The notes under the pieces: generated by a model | Databases searched by the model: none | Told to the model about the DNA's origin: nothing | Seen by the model: the letters and a program-made list of their open reading frames with translations, nothing else | Source: Saururus chinensis | Taxonomy: Eukaryota; Streptophyta; Magnoliopsida; Piperales; Saururaceae | Length of the DNA: 64,000 bases | NCBI GenBank assembly: GCA_035235625.1 | Contig: CP141148.1 | Location: 28,087,057-28,151,056 of the forward strand | Direction of reading: 5' to 3' | Position numbers and translations under genes: made by a program | Shown: positions 22,091 through 34,150 of the stretch, piece by piece | Layout of the letters: each line of letters opens with the position of its first letter | How positions within the stretch are numbered: the stretch's first letter is position 1

Positions 22091-25000
22091 CTAGAAGATC
22101 ATAGTGGATTACTAGATTCCTCTTAAAAGTAGTACTTTCAACAAGTAAGAATTAAGAGTTCTAGTCTCTATGTGCAGAATTCTTATTTCTATAACAAAAT
22201 CAAATAAAAGCTTTCTCACACTTCACATGTGATATATCAATCAATCAATTGATCATGTAATCGCAAAAAATCAATCAACACATGAACATAACGATTTATG
22301 CGGAAAACCCCAAACTTAGGGTAAAAAACCACATGGCTTCACAAGGCCAAATCAATGCACTAGTAAGATACAAAACATATAAGACACAAAAACAACTAAT
22401 CAACCTCTAGACTTGACACAAACTCATTTGTTAAAACTTCTTCATTGTTGGCCTTTAATTCTTCCTCCCTCAAATCCTTGAAGTTTTCCCTCTTCGTATT
22501 TTTGTTCTTTGTCTTCTTCTAGAAACTCAAAAAAAGACTCATTCTTTGTTTGTTGATCTTCCTTTGAAATTGTTCAATCACTCCATAATGAAGAACTTTT
22601 GCTCATCTTTTCTCTGAATTTTTTATGTAGAAACTTCTCAAGTTGTGGGTTATTTTTTTTCAATTCACAACTGGCTTCAACTCCAAGCACAAGTGAATTT
22701 TCTTTTTAAAAAATGATACAAGATGTAAACCCTTTTTCTCTTTTCACCTCTAGGTTTTTCTCTATTAAATTTTGTGATTGCATTACTCCTCCATAGCTCA
22801 TTAAGTTGGTTTTAAATAGTGATTGACTGGTCACTATTTTTAATGTATATAATTCTTCAAGCGATTAATCAATAACTCTTGGCTTCATTTTGTACAGGAC
22901 TATAACATATAGCGATCGATCATTTATCAGGGCGATCGATTCTTTAGTCTTCGTGAAATGTGTTCCAATGATCGACCATTCTCAAACCACTGAAATCACT
23001 TCTCAAACTTTTCCAAGTGATTTTTGTGTGCCAATGTGATATGAATAATGCTTCAAAACCTTCAACATTCTTCAGTTTTCTAACTTGATCAATAAGAACA
23101 CATTTGCTCATATTTTTCAAGTCTGTCAATTTAAAATTTGACTTAACCACAACAACCTCAAATCAAATTCTAAGACTTACAATATATACATGGTTTCTAT
23201 ATATAATTTTCACAAATAAATAAACTAGTAAACTAGATATATGACTCATTTGTTCTTACACATCTCCCTCCCCACCTCTACCTTCCAACTTGGCACTTGT
23301 CTCTCTTGACTGACATTTCAATGGGTGAAGAGCTCATGAACAATTGTGGTCACTCATAAGGTATGGGAACCCCCATGTGTTACAACATGTATTAATGTAT
23401 TTCCAATGCAATTTATGCCACTAAAAGATTAAATGCAGTTTATTTTGGTGAGATCATGGATACCTACACAGATGTGTTGGTGAGCATCATTGGGATTTTG
23501 GGTATCACTATCGGTAGGCAACGACACATCAACTAGTGGTCAATCAAATTCTCATTGACATGTCGAAGGTCAAAAACTCAAAATGGTTATACCTATTAAA
23601 TTGTAAGCCACACAATATTAATGGTTACATGCCAAATTTCACTTTTATCCTTCATATAAATACTCGTTGATGCCTCTTAGTCTTCCATTCCTTCAAATAC
23701 TATTTACAATCAAGAAGGAGAAGGGCATAGGGTGCACCAAGTCCAGAACTAACGAGGGAAGGGATGAATTTATTAGGAAAGCGTCTGTTAGTGTGCATGG
23801 GAGAGGATTTTCAGTTCATGGGAAAGGTTAGATCGCTAAACCTCAAACTAAATGAGCACTTAAGTTTAGAATTTAAAGCCTTAATAATAGTTTACTCATA
23901 GATCATGTCTCAAATTCTTGGAAACTATGTGGGATATGTTAATGGGTTGAGTAGTAAGGGAATAAGCTTGAAACTAGAACTCAATGTATGAATTGTTTCG
24001 TATTGAGCACTCAATGATTGGTAAGAAGTTCATGAATTAGACTTCAATAAATACATTCTCTTCGATGACCGACTATTCACAAGGATAGGTACTGAGAGAC
24101 TCTATCATGTATATATGTCTAATAATGAGTAGATGTGAAAACTATATGTAAATGTTTCCTTAACTGCATGCTATATTGGGATATAGTATAATTAATAGCA
24201 TAAATTTCCGTTCATTGAGGTAATTTTGTCTTCTGCATTGAACTCCAACATTGACGAGTCGACAGGGTGTTGATGGTCCTACAAAAATGAACTGTTCCCA
24301 ACACTAACACGTAGGGGTGTGTCGTTATGGAATACTAGGCATCAACAAGAGGTCCAACATGTCTATGATGACATCCGTGAATAAGGATCATAAAGGTCTT
24401 CTCACTGTTGGCAACAACATGCTGATGGAAGTGTCGATAGTCATCGACACTGACACAAATACATCAAAGGTCTAACCAACCATGGTCAGGTCTTGGGTTT
24501 TTGAATTATACTTTTCATATGGCCATTAGTTAGTTAGTGAAGAGTGTTTGACATACTTTACTTACACAATAATAATAAGTAAACAAAGGAAAAACATGAC
24601 AAAAGACATGTACAAGGGTAATGTGGACCCTATGTTTAGGCTTACCAAAAAGAATAATGAGATGATGAAAGACACTTAGGTTATGAGTGCCTTGTGTCAG
24701 TATTGTCTCTATGTGTGGGTCTATCTTAGCCATGGTGAGGGGGTGCTTGGTCCTTAGGGTGTCTTGGCCTCCATCTCCCATGTGAGTTTAAGATCCTTCA
24801 AGACTTGAGGACCATTGCAATGCCTCTAGCCCAAAACACTTATTAAGAGTTACAAGATATGCATAGGAATTGAATTTTACTACAAAAATTAAGCAATCAC
24901 ACAAAGCATAGAACAAACAAGCAATTTAACGTGAAAACTCTCCATGTGAAAATTAATGTGACCAGTCCCCCGGATAATTAGTTAATGCACTAAGAAGTTA

Positions 25001-25567
25001 AGAATTTATAAAGACTTAGCCATTTCCATAACACTCAAGTTCATATCTAGATGTTCCTTGGCTACAAATGTCCTTCATGTCCCTTCCGAATCTAGCCTTG
25101 ATCTTTTCTTAGAACAATCTTCTGTGGAAGCTTTAACTAAAGTTTGTCTTTAACACCTGTGGATGACTCCCTTTATGATGTTAGTAACTCACAACTTGAT
25201 TCATAAACCACTTATGAATCAAACTCTTTCACTTTTTTTATATTTCTTAGAAAATCATAAAGGTATATGAAGGATTTATTATGTAGATAATTATCAAAAC
25301 TTCCTCACAAATCAATTAAAGAATTCTCTTATCCCTTCCTAAATATGTTATGACTATGACCTTCTATAGGGTTTTATGTAGGTTTGCGTATTTGTGTTTC
25401 AATATGAAACAAACATTCCAGATGTTCTAAATTTGGTAAAAATTTTAAACCAACCAATCAATTGTTCCCTAATTTGAATTTTACCTTAGGCTGATCAATC
25501 CTTTCCACCAGGTGATTGATCACTCTACATAATAAAATCTAACAAAACTCATTCCAACTGATCTAAG
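22091..25567. other. Intergenic DNA with retroelement-like pieces, no gene seen
   Basis: Segments at 22270-22350 (CGATTTATGCGGAAAACCCC, GGGTAAAAAACCACATGG) and 24890-24980 resemble sequence often found beside decayed plant LTR retrotransposons. No open frame of a transposon or host protein is readable, and no terminal repeats could be paired. Confidence 0.35.
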
Positions 25568-27419
25568 TGTAAGGTCCCTGATTTTTCTACGATTTTCTAG
25601 GATTTTTTTGCTATTTTTATGGTTATTTTTGGTGGGAAAATGTGACGCTACGGCGTATTCATATTTATATATATGTACCCTATATTTATACCCATAGAGT
25701 CGGGTGTACGGCTTAGTCGCAAGCCACGGGCCTCACTGCGTGCTTACGGCGCAAATTTTGGAGGTACGACACGTAATCGGGAGGTGAACAAGTATTAGGG
25801 ACATAGATGTAAAAATTAAAAAGATTAACTATATATAAGAAATCCATTTCACGGATTCCAGAACTTAATTTCCAGTAACATTTCACGTCCGGTAGTTTTT
25901 GGAGAAACCTGAGCTCAATTTCGATCGCTCTGTTCTCCTTCCTCCGTCTTCGGATTCCTTCGATTCTTGTTAGGATCCGCTTTGCCTCACCGCCATGAGT
26001 CCATAGATACCGGCTATGACCGCCGTGATGGCCTTTCGCTCCTCCATGAGGTACCAAACTTTTCTTCGAGTTTTTCTCTCCTTCAATCCCGTTTTTGAGT
26101 TGTGGGTGTACGATTTTGATGTTGTTTGCGGTCGCTCTCAACTAGACTTATATTTAGTTGGCCGCTAGGAACCCATAGGCACTGGCTAGAGCCGCCGCCA
26201 TGCTTTGTTCACTCCGCGGTGAGCTACCGGCACTTTGGTCGGGTTTGAGTTATGTTTTCCATCTCACTGTCCGTGGGATTTTTTTGAGATGCCGGTGTTT
26301 CCGGTCATCGTCTGGCCACGGGACGGACTCCGTCTAGCCTACCTCGACCCAGTGTTGGTAGGGGGTTACCGTTTCCGACCCCGCTTTGCCCTATTGTATT
26401 GCTCAGCCCGATTAGACGCTTTGGGTGCGTCTCGGGTCATTGCCATCACTGAGCCGTGTGCCATTTGGCCATCGTGGGCTCTGCCCCAGCTCGGTGACAG
26501 TGAGGGTCAGCCCCACTTGGCCTGATTATTCTTCCGCTCGGAATGGGCCATTTGCCATTTGCCGTTTGCCCAATACCGTGCTAGATGCACAACTGCCCGC
26601 ACCACGTGTATTGGTTGTGGGTGGCGATCGGCGATGTCACCGCTTCGATCGGCCACCATTTTCTGGCCCTAGCTCAGTTGCCCTTTAGTGGGCCTTGGGC
26701 TGCTACCATCCGACCCATCTCCCCCGAGAGTGGTCCTTTTTGGCCGCGTGTGCATGTGGCCACGCGTGTGCTTTTGGGCTTAGGCACCGCTTTTGCGCCG
26801 CCTGATCATCGGCTGGCTTTGCCACCAAGTGGAGTTGACCACTAGAGCCTCCACCACCTCTCCTCTATCCTTGAGCGTTGCCCCATCTCTCCGCCCGTAT
26901 GTGGGCCCATGTTGACGCGAAATCGTCTCCATTGGGTGCTATCCACGGCCGATTTTGATGTCGTGTGACCGGTCGGGTATATCTTAGCCACCGGCCGATC
27001 TTCAGTGAGTACACCCTCGACATCTGGTCGCTCCGCCACTTATGTTGGCACGACATTTCTCCCGGCCGCCCTAGTGTGCCGCCGTGGATCGCGGGTTTTG
27101 CCGCATTGACTTCTGACACCCTGTTTGGCCATGATTGTTTCTGGCACTTCCTAAAATCCTCGAGACAACATCTCTCTTAGCCAGGCAGTGGTTTTGACCG
27201 CCAACTCTGCTGCCACCATCGTGTGCTTGCCATCAAACGTCATGATTACGAGGTGGGGGAGCTTTGAACTCGTAATTTCATGATAGCATGCTTTGAATGA
27301 GTAGCAGCATGCTACGATTATATGATTCCATGCTTTGGATGTTTAGCAATGATCCGATTGCATGATGTGCATGTAAGCATGATTATATGGTATGTTGAAA
27401 TGCATATGACGTGCATGTT

Positions 27420-27790
27420 GGCTGTAAGTATGTTGGATGTATGCATGTGCTAGTGATGGCTAGCGTGTTTGTTGGTAAGCTTCGTATGTGTATGCATGTA
27501 CTAGTGATGGCTAGAGTGCATGTTTGAAGAATGTATGAATGTGTATGTTTGTGCTAGTGATGGCTAGCGTGTATGTTTGAAGTATGTATGGATTTTGCAT
27601 GTGTTAGTGATGGCTAGCGTGCATGTTTGAAGTATGCATGGATTATGCATGTGCTAGTGATGGCTAGCGTGCATGTTTGAAGTATGTATGAATGTGTGTG
27701 CATGTGCTAGTGATGACTAGCGTGTATGTTTGACGTATGTATGCATGTGCTAGTGATAGCTAGCAAGTGTGTTGGTAAGCTACGTATGTG
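27420..27790. repeat. Tandem repeat of about 60 bp in the long LTR
   Basis: Six to seven units centred on GTGCTAGTGATGGCTAGCGTG, abbreviated GCTAGTGATGGCTAGCG, with GCATGTTTGAAGTATGTATG spacers. The GCTAGTGATGGCTAGC core is itself nearly palindromic. Confidence 0.75.
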
Positions 27791-28449
27791 TGAAGATATG
27801 TGTGTTATACATATGTGTGATAGACATACGTATGTATGGTGGCTATTTGACTATGCTACGGATATGCATATGTGCATGTGGGCAGTGTCAGCGTTTGGTA
27901 TGGATTGGATATGGATGTGTAAGCGTATGACGGATGACAGAGGATATGGGTATGATGAATGAGGTTTGTCAGATAGTACGAGTGTGCATAATTGTACAAA
28001 CATAACATATAGATTATGAAGTGAAAAGTAAGCATAATAAGTGAGATATAAGTAAGAGGGCGACAACTGGGTTGGCTCTGAGGAGCTTCATTTGATGATG
28101 TCAGTGTAAGATGATTTGGCCATAAGATGGATGGTGAAGTATGTAAGACTGTAAGGGTTTGATGTACGATGTGTTATGATCATGATGTGGATGGGTTAAG
28201 TGAAGTCTGCTGCCTTGACGAACTAGAGTTTTGATTGGGCTCAACTTCGGTTTGATCAGTCGAGGACTGTGAGTTTGTGTGGCATAATTGTACCGCATAA
28301 TTTACTTAATTTAAACTTGAATTATAAGCACAACTAATGATAGTGTTGTGAGTTTGAGACCTAAGGGTTCAACGGATTAAGTTCTGTGTTTGAGCTAGCC
28401 GATAATTAGTCGGCTAAGCATTTCTCATGTCTTGCCATGGTGTTTATCC

Positions 28450-28710
28450 TGCGGGATGTTGTCTGTGTGTTGCATAGAGCACCAGACGTCTGATGCTCTG
28501 TTGAGAGCGATGTATGTTTGATTTGGTCTGCATGCTGTATAAGCCTAGACGTTTGATGCTCTGTTAAGAGCGATGTACATTTCTGACTTTGTCTGTGTGC
28601 TGTATGAAGCCCAGACGTCTAATGCTCTGTTGAGAGTGACATATGTTTTCGATTTGGTTTGTGTGCTGTATTAAACCCAGACGTTTGATGCTCTGTTGAG
28701 AGTGTTGTAT
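28450..28710. repeat. Tandem repeat of about 75-80 bp in the long LTR
   Basis: Four units share CCAGACGT(C/T)TGATGCTCTG, TTGAGAG(C/T)G and TTGGT(C/T)TGTGTGCTGTAT. The units differ by a few substitutions each. Confidence 0.75.
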
Positions 28711-29281
28711 AATTCCGCCCAAGAGTAGCACTGTATGTTTTCTGCCCAAGAGTGGCAATGACACTGTAAGACCCATTATGGTGGGCAACTGTATGACCCC
28801 TTATGTGTGGGTGTTTATGTTTGCGCACTCAGGTAAGTAGTATCATGGATCTACTCTTACCTGTTTGATCCAGTGCCCCATGAGCATTGGTGTGCCTTAC
28901 CTTCGGAAAAGTCCATGGCGTCTAGTCACTCCCCGGAGGTTAAGGTATTGCCCCAGTGACATTCTTTTCCTTTTCGACGCTGGAGCTTATTAGTTGTAAT
29001 AAGCTTCAATGGTCGTTGATATGTGTATGATTATGAGTATGAGTACGACTGTATGAGTGTGAGTACGACTGTATGAGTATGAGTATGAGCCTGATTGTCA
29101 GAGTATGAGTACAATTGTAAGAGTATGTTTTGAGTAAGACAATAAGTGTGATTTTGAGTGAGAATATGATTGTACTAGTAAGGTCGTACAGGTATGCCTG
29201 TGTTGTATGAGTAAGCGTACAATGGTACGAGTAAGTTTGTATGACCCTAGATAAGGGTGTTTGTGTAAGTTTAATTTGATG

Positions 29282-29398
29282 GTATGATTTTGGCACGATG
29301 GTGCATTTGGTATGACTTTGGCACGATGGTGCATTTGGTATGACTTTGGCACGATGGTGCATTTGGTATGACTTTGGCACGATGGTGCATTTGGTATG
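29282..29398. repeat. 28-bp tandem repeat, four near-identical units
   Basis: The unit TATGACTTTGGCACGATGG plus TGCATTTGG occurs four times with only one visible base difference (GATTTT in the first). It is far better conserved than the surrounding LTR, so it expanded recently. There are no spacers of unique sequence, so it is not a CRISPR array. Confidence 0.8.
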
Positions 29399-30088
29399 AT
29401 TGTATGCATATGAGCATGATATTGTTATGCCTATCTGCTTCATGTTTGAGTTGCATGAATGCATGTATTTTTAAATTTAGTGAGTTCACTGTTTTGGATT
29501 CCCCTACTGCGTATTTTCCTACTGAGTATGAAAATACTCATCACCCTACTTTTTAGCCCCGTTGTACGGGAGGTTTTGCAAGTTGTGCGGAGAGCTCTTG
29601 GAGATGGATGCCCGCTTCCAAGGTGGATTGTTTCCCTTGGACTCAGGTATCAGGTATATGCTTGACTCACTGCGAGTTTATTTGTGCCATGATCTGATGT
29701 ATTGGGTGAGATGAGAAAACAAGATGTTTATCTTTCTGGACTTTCGTTTGGATTAGACTGTGGACTGTTATGGGACTTGCACTTAGGGATGCCTGAGAGA
29801 GATTTGTATTTAAAGTCTATGATCATAGCAATTTAGTTGTACGTATGTTTTCGAGTAGCGCCTGAGGATATTTGCTTTGGTCGTACGATGTTTGACCGTA
29901 TGATGAAATATTCAAATGGAAAATTGATGTTTAGTGTTTTAAATTGTAAACTGTTTTATCAGGTTTTGATTTCGTCATTTTTCCTCTGATTTACAGACGT
30001 TATATTGCAAAAATTTTCCGTGAATTTTAAGGAAAATATATAAAAAATCTCGGGCGTTACGCTAAGCACCTACCAATTGATTGTTGAG

Positions 30089-30726
30089 TAGGGATGTTTA
30101 TGGATGTCCGTACTCCGGATGTCCATCCATGTCTGCATCCGTTTTTATATAGAGCAAACAATTTTTTGTGTTCAGGATGAACATAGACTTGGACACATAC
30201 CAAGTTTTTTATCTGCCTTAATGGAGAACTATGGACACGGACATACCCTTGTCCGTGTTTGTAGATGTCCACGTCCTCCACCCCTACCCAACCCTCCCAT
30301 AAATATTAGTGTATTACTAAATGCTAGAGGGAAAACATAGAATCCATAACCTATGTAGCATGTTAGGACAGTCCTAACATGCTACATAAGTACTTGACAA
30401 CTTGAAAACATGAATATAGTACTTATATAATGTGTTAGGATAGTCCTAATATGCTCCATAGGTACTAAACTTAAAAACATGAATCTAGTACCTATGTAGC
30501 ATATTAGGACAATTTTAACATGCTACATAGTTACTACACAATTTGAATTGAGATAAAATTTAGGTGTTAAAGTATCTATCTAAGTCTGTATGCTTCAGTT
30601 TGTGTCTGTAGCAGACGGACTTGGACAAAATACGATACAGGCCAAGGCGGACACAAATAGATACACACAAATAGTAAGTAAATGGCGGACGAACACGGAC
30701 AACCCTCTATTCGTGAGCACCCCTAT
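30089..30726. mobile_element. Non-autonomous hAT-like element
   Basis: The left end is TAGGGATGTTTATGGATG and the right end, reverse complemented, is TAGGGGTGCTCACGAATAG. These are TAGGG(A/G)TG terminal inverted repeats of the type common in plant hAT elements. Flanks TTGTTGAG (30081-30088) and ATGTTGAG (30727-30734) differ at one of eight bases. The interior is rich in GGACACGGAC-like strings near both ends, and a cluster of palindromes lies in the middle. No transposase is present. Confidence 0.6.
30352..30532. repeat. Three tandem palindromes of about 72-bp period
   Basis: 30352-30388 is a perfect 18-bp inverted repeat around one A: TATGTAGCATGTTAGGAC, A, then GTCCTAACATGCTACATA. Diverged versions follow at about 30433-30465 and 30494-30532, with linkers containing TACTTGACAACTTGAAAACA or its equivalent and GAAT(A/C)TAGTAC. 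Confidence 0.8.
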
Positions 30727-30734
30727 ATGTTGAG

Positions 30735-33180
30735 TGTATTGGAATAATTTTTAAATTTTGTTCAAGATCTATCAATCACTAGTTCAAGACCAATCAATCA
30801 CTTATGAACTATTTGCAATTTTTGTTCGATTTTTAGTCATTCTTACAACCATGATTTTCCTAACTCTGTGTGTGTCGTGTATGTGTGATTCCATATCTAT
30901 ATTTCAATAAAAACTTCAGTCAGTCACTTGCTTAAGTCTTTCACTTTGAAATCTTAAAGTATGCCTGCACCAGTTTTCTAAGTCTTTTAACTCCAAATCT
31001 GAGTTGACTCATCATTAATTAACTCAGACTTCACAAAGCTTAACAAATACATATTGAATAGACATAATTTTATTAAATAAAACAAAGCCAATATAGTACA
31101 TATGATATATGTTCTAACATCCCTAAAGGTTTTGGATTTTATATTTTGAATATTTAGATGTTTATTATCATGATATTACATCAAGTATTTTGTGAAAAGA
31201 TTGTTCTTATGTCCCTAATTTTATATTTTAATATTTTGTGAATGCATAGTATGATTTATCCATTGCATAGTATGAAGGGGAGTGTTTTTACAAACTTTTA
31301 AGTGAAGATAAATATTTTTCTTGAAAAATATTTACGAAAATTGAAGGTGTGATGTAAGTATGTGTTTTCTTAGAACCGGGTTCAGGTTAAACCAGACCAG
31401 GACCTGTCCCTTTGCTTAGAAGACACGGGGAAGGAGAGGACTCATCTTCCCCCATTCCTAATTGTTTTGAAGAGGGACTCATCTTCCCCCATATATATAT
31501 ATGTGATGTGTTTTGCAGTAAATACAAGTATTATTAATGTTTGAGATACAAGCTGAGTTGAGTATGAGGCCATGCCCAATGTATGGAAAATATATTGCCT
31601 AACATCTACATATGAAATGGGTGAATGTATATATTGTTAGCATTGTTTGATTCATTTATAGAAATTGTGCTCATATATGAGATATGACTTGAATTAGATA
31701 TGTATCCTGTGCAGAGGCAGTCATATGCATGAGTTGTGATTGAATAGGAAATTTTACTCCAACGTTGGGCATGTGTTTTGGTAAAACAAGTCTTGCCTCA
31801 ACGTTGAATAAATATGTGTTTTAAAGTAAGTTTGATTAATGGGTTGATGGATATGTTGTACTAAATTGCTCGAAGTATGTCTTATCCTGACATGCCAATA
31901 TAGGTTCTACTCTAAATGGTTTGTATGCACTCAAAATTAGTTTTGTACATATCTAGGCTGAAATGATGAATGTTCTCTTATGTTGATAGAATGATTTATA
32001 CAGGATGAGGTTGGAGGATGCGTGATGGGAAATTGTGTGACTATTACAAAGTTGTGATTTAATTATAAAATGTTACAGGTTGTACTCAAGAGAGATGCAA
32101 AATGTTGATGGTTGATATAGATATGCGTACGTATATTTGCTACTCTCTATAGGTTGTGATGAATTGGGTCAAATACCAATTATGGTTAAATAGTACATGT
32201 TTATGCTATGACAGGTTGATGAGTTAAATAGACAATATTGGTGAATTATAAGAGTAGTTGTTTTTAGTTGAATTGCATAAAAATATGTTTTCTTTTCTTA
32301 TGGGCATGTGAGAGGAACATCTTGCATAAATGGTAGAATAAGAATTAAGAACCAACCAAAGAGTGAGAGGTTGAACAAGGGGAGTTAAGGTCAGGGTGTA
32401 GGGCCTTAACTTCATAAACAAGATAATAATTTTACCCAAGTGTCACGTAGGGATGAGGGTGCCCCAGCCTTTAGCAGTTCCCTCCCGGTTTTCACAGGTC
32501 ATTATGAGTGCATGCGTATGACTACGCACGACGTTTTCGCATCGACGTAGCCTACGGATCACATAGCTAAATTCTCTAGGTGATATAGGGAATAAGTTGT
32601 GTGTGTATTATGTTTTACAAGGCATATGGTGATTATGCAAACTTATGATATGATGAATAATTATATGAATGTTGAATTAAAATGGTCATGCATATATGTT
32701 GGTTATGTATATATATGTCATGCTGAGTTTGAATATGAATACTTGTCATTGTATGATCGGTGAATGTTAAATTACAAGACATGTTCTATTTGAGGTATGA
32801 TCACAGAGCTTTGGCTCACGGGTGGAATGTCCGTTCTACCAGGTGTATTTTTGCGCGCAGGTTGGTTTACAGATTTAGATGCGTAGGAACGTCAAGAAAG
32901 GATAGAGATAACAGTCACAAGGATAATGAAGGGAATTAGGATTAATTTGATTTCTTTGAGCATTAGTAGCTATTTTGTAGTTGCAGATGAACATCATTCG
33001 GGTGAAACTCAAGTTATTTGATTCAATAAAAATTTAGGAAGAAGGTTGTTTATGTTTCAGATTTAATTCTTTATCCCTTGTAAAATATATGTTATTGTAT
33101 TGTCACAACTTGAGTTAGGTGCACTCCGATGGTGTTGACCGTCTTTGGACCCTTCTCAAGGCTCAGGTTGTGACACGTGA
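30735..33180. other. Repeat-like non-coding stretch, no gene seen
   Basis: Sequence near 32.8-32.9 kb (GAGCTTTGGCTCACGGGTGG, GCGCGCAGGTTGG) and 33.10-33.17 kb has the look of an LTR 3' region. TATATATATATATG at 31490 could be a TATA signal. A 5' end and target duplication could not be fixed, so it is left unclassified. Confidence 0.4.
33101..33175. repeat. Inverted repeat with LTR-type ends
   Basis: TGTCACAACTTGAG (33101-33114) pairs with CTCAGGTTGTGACA (33162-33175) at 13 of 14 positions. These are the expected start and end of a TGTCAC-type LTR, yet only 47 bp lie between them. Confidence 0.6.
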
Positions 33181-33996
33181 CATAGGGTATCACCATCATT
33201 ACGTATTTCTTCTTTCTTCCTTTAAATAGAGTGGATGTAATCTAAGGGATTGATTGGTTACATACCCTAGGTAAGGTAGAATGGGAATTTAGGACTGGAT
33301 GGTTTTACCATGCGTCTTATTCCTCGACCTCTAAAGAAGCTGTACATTATTTATAGCTTTGAGGGCAGGTTCAATCAAAACAATAGCTTTGAGGGCAAGT
33401 TCAATCAAAAGCGTAGGTGGAAAGTTATAACTAGCCATCCCTAAGGCGCAACACATTAGAAGACTGCTTAATTTTCTTTCTCAATTAAGTTAGTTGTTTC
33501 TATGTTCTTTCATTAATGGATGGATTTGATTAGGGCTAATATTTGATCAAATTACATATTATTTGATGGGGATCTGCTGGTACTCTCCTTTTCCATAAAT
33601 ACTCTATTGAGAACAACTTAAGAAAATTACAATTTAGTTAGTTTAGTTCTTCTTCCTTATCTCTCTCCATCCTCCGTTCTTTTCTGACAGTCCCACCATT
33701 GAAGCCCTTGTTGACCACACGGGTCTAAACCTGTGGCCGGGGCAAGGCCAATTCTTTTGATATACAATGCTAAGAAGGCCAATATTGTTAATGTGAACAC
33801 ATTTTGCTTGCAGGTCTTGGTTTAAAACTAATTATATTTAGTTTTTTTTATGTCCGATGCCTATAATGGTATTGCATAAGGATTACACAACTATTCAAAC
33901 TTATTATCTAATAAAGATTACAACATGCCACTTCATAAATATCACAATGGCTAAACTAATATTCCATCTTAGTCAATATCAGGCAATATGCCTACA

Positions 33997-34062
<66 letters not shown>

Positions 34063-34150
34063 GTGGTTAAATGCAATACAACATATCAATTCATAAGGAT
34101 TACATAACGAGTGACAAAAGATCATAAGATAATAGCATCGTTTGACTATG
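33181..34150 (-). other. 3' flank of copy D with a TA microsatellite
   Basis: No separate gene is seen. 33750-33940 matches the 3' flank of copy A (GTTAATGTGAACACATTTTGC, shortened to TGTGAACACATTTTGC). An uninterrupted (AT) run of about 59 nt lies at 33999-34057, inside the probable 3'UTR. Confidence 0.6.

Larger units (their letters stand above)
25568..30061. mobile_element. Very long solo LTR (4494 bp, 5-bp target duplication CTAAG)
   Basis: Begins TGTAAGGTCCCTG and ends CGGGCGTTACG, with CTAAG at both flanks (25563-25567 and 30062-30066). The expected terminal CA reads CG, a single transition. TGTAAG(G)...GGCGTTAC(A) ends are typical of plant Gypsy LTRs (family knowledge). The first 130 bp contain TATATATATG and ATATTTATACC, TATA-like promoter signals. 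A GC-rich segment (25.9-27.2 kb) and several minisatellites follow. No gag-pol is present, so this is a solo LTR and not a whole element. Confidence 0.7.

Noticed and set aside
25713-27180. Several GC-rich frames up to 142 codons
   Set aside because: Inside the 4.5 kb LTR, with no conserved motif and no start context. They are typical chance frames of a GC-rich LTR segment.
29282-29398. Possible CRISPR-like array
   Set aside because: Units are directly adjacent with no variable spacers, and the genome is a plant nuclear genome.
29006-29489. Repetitive peptide of about 150 codons with a repeated KCTIVPKSYQMHHRA-type unit
   Set aside because: It is the translation of the 28-bp tandem DNA repeat within an LTR. 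The period is not a multiple of three, so all frames show the same peptide in turn.
30735-33180. A complete LTR at 31.1-33.17 kb
   Set aside because: The right end looks LTR-like, but no matching left end or 5-bp duplication was found, so it was left unclassified.
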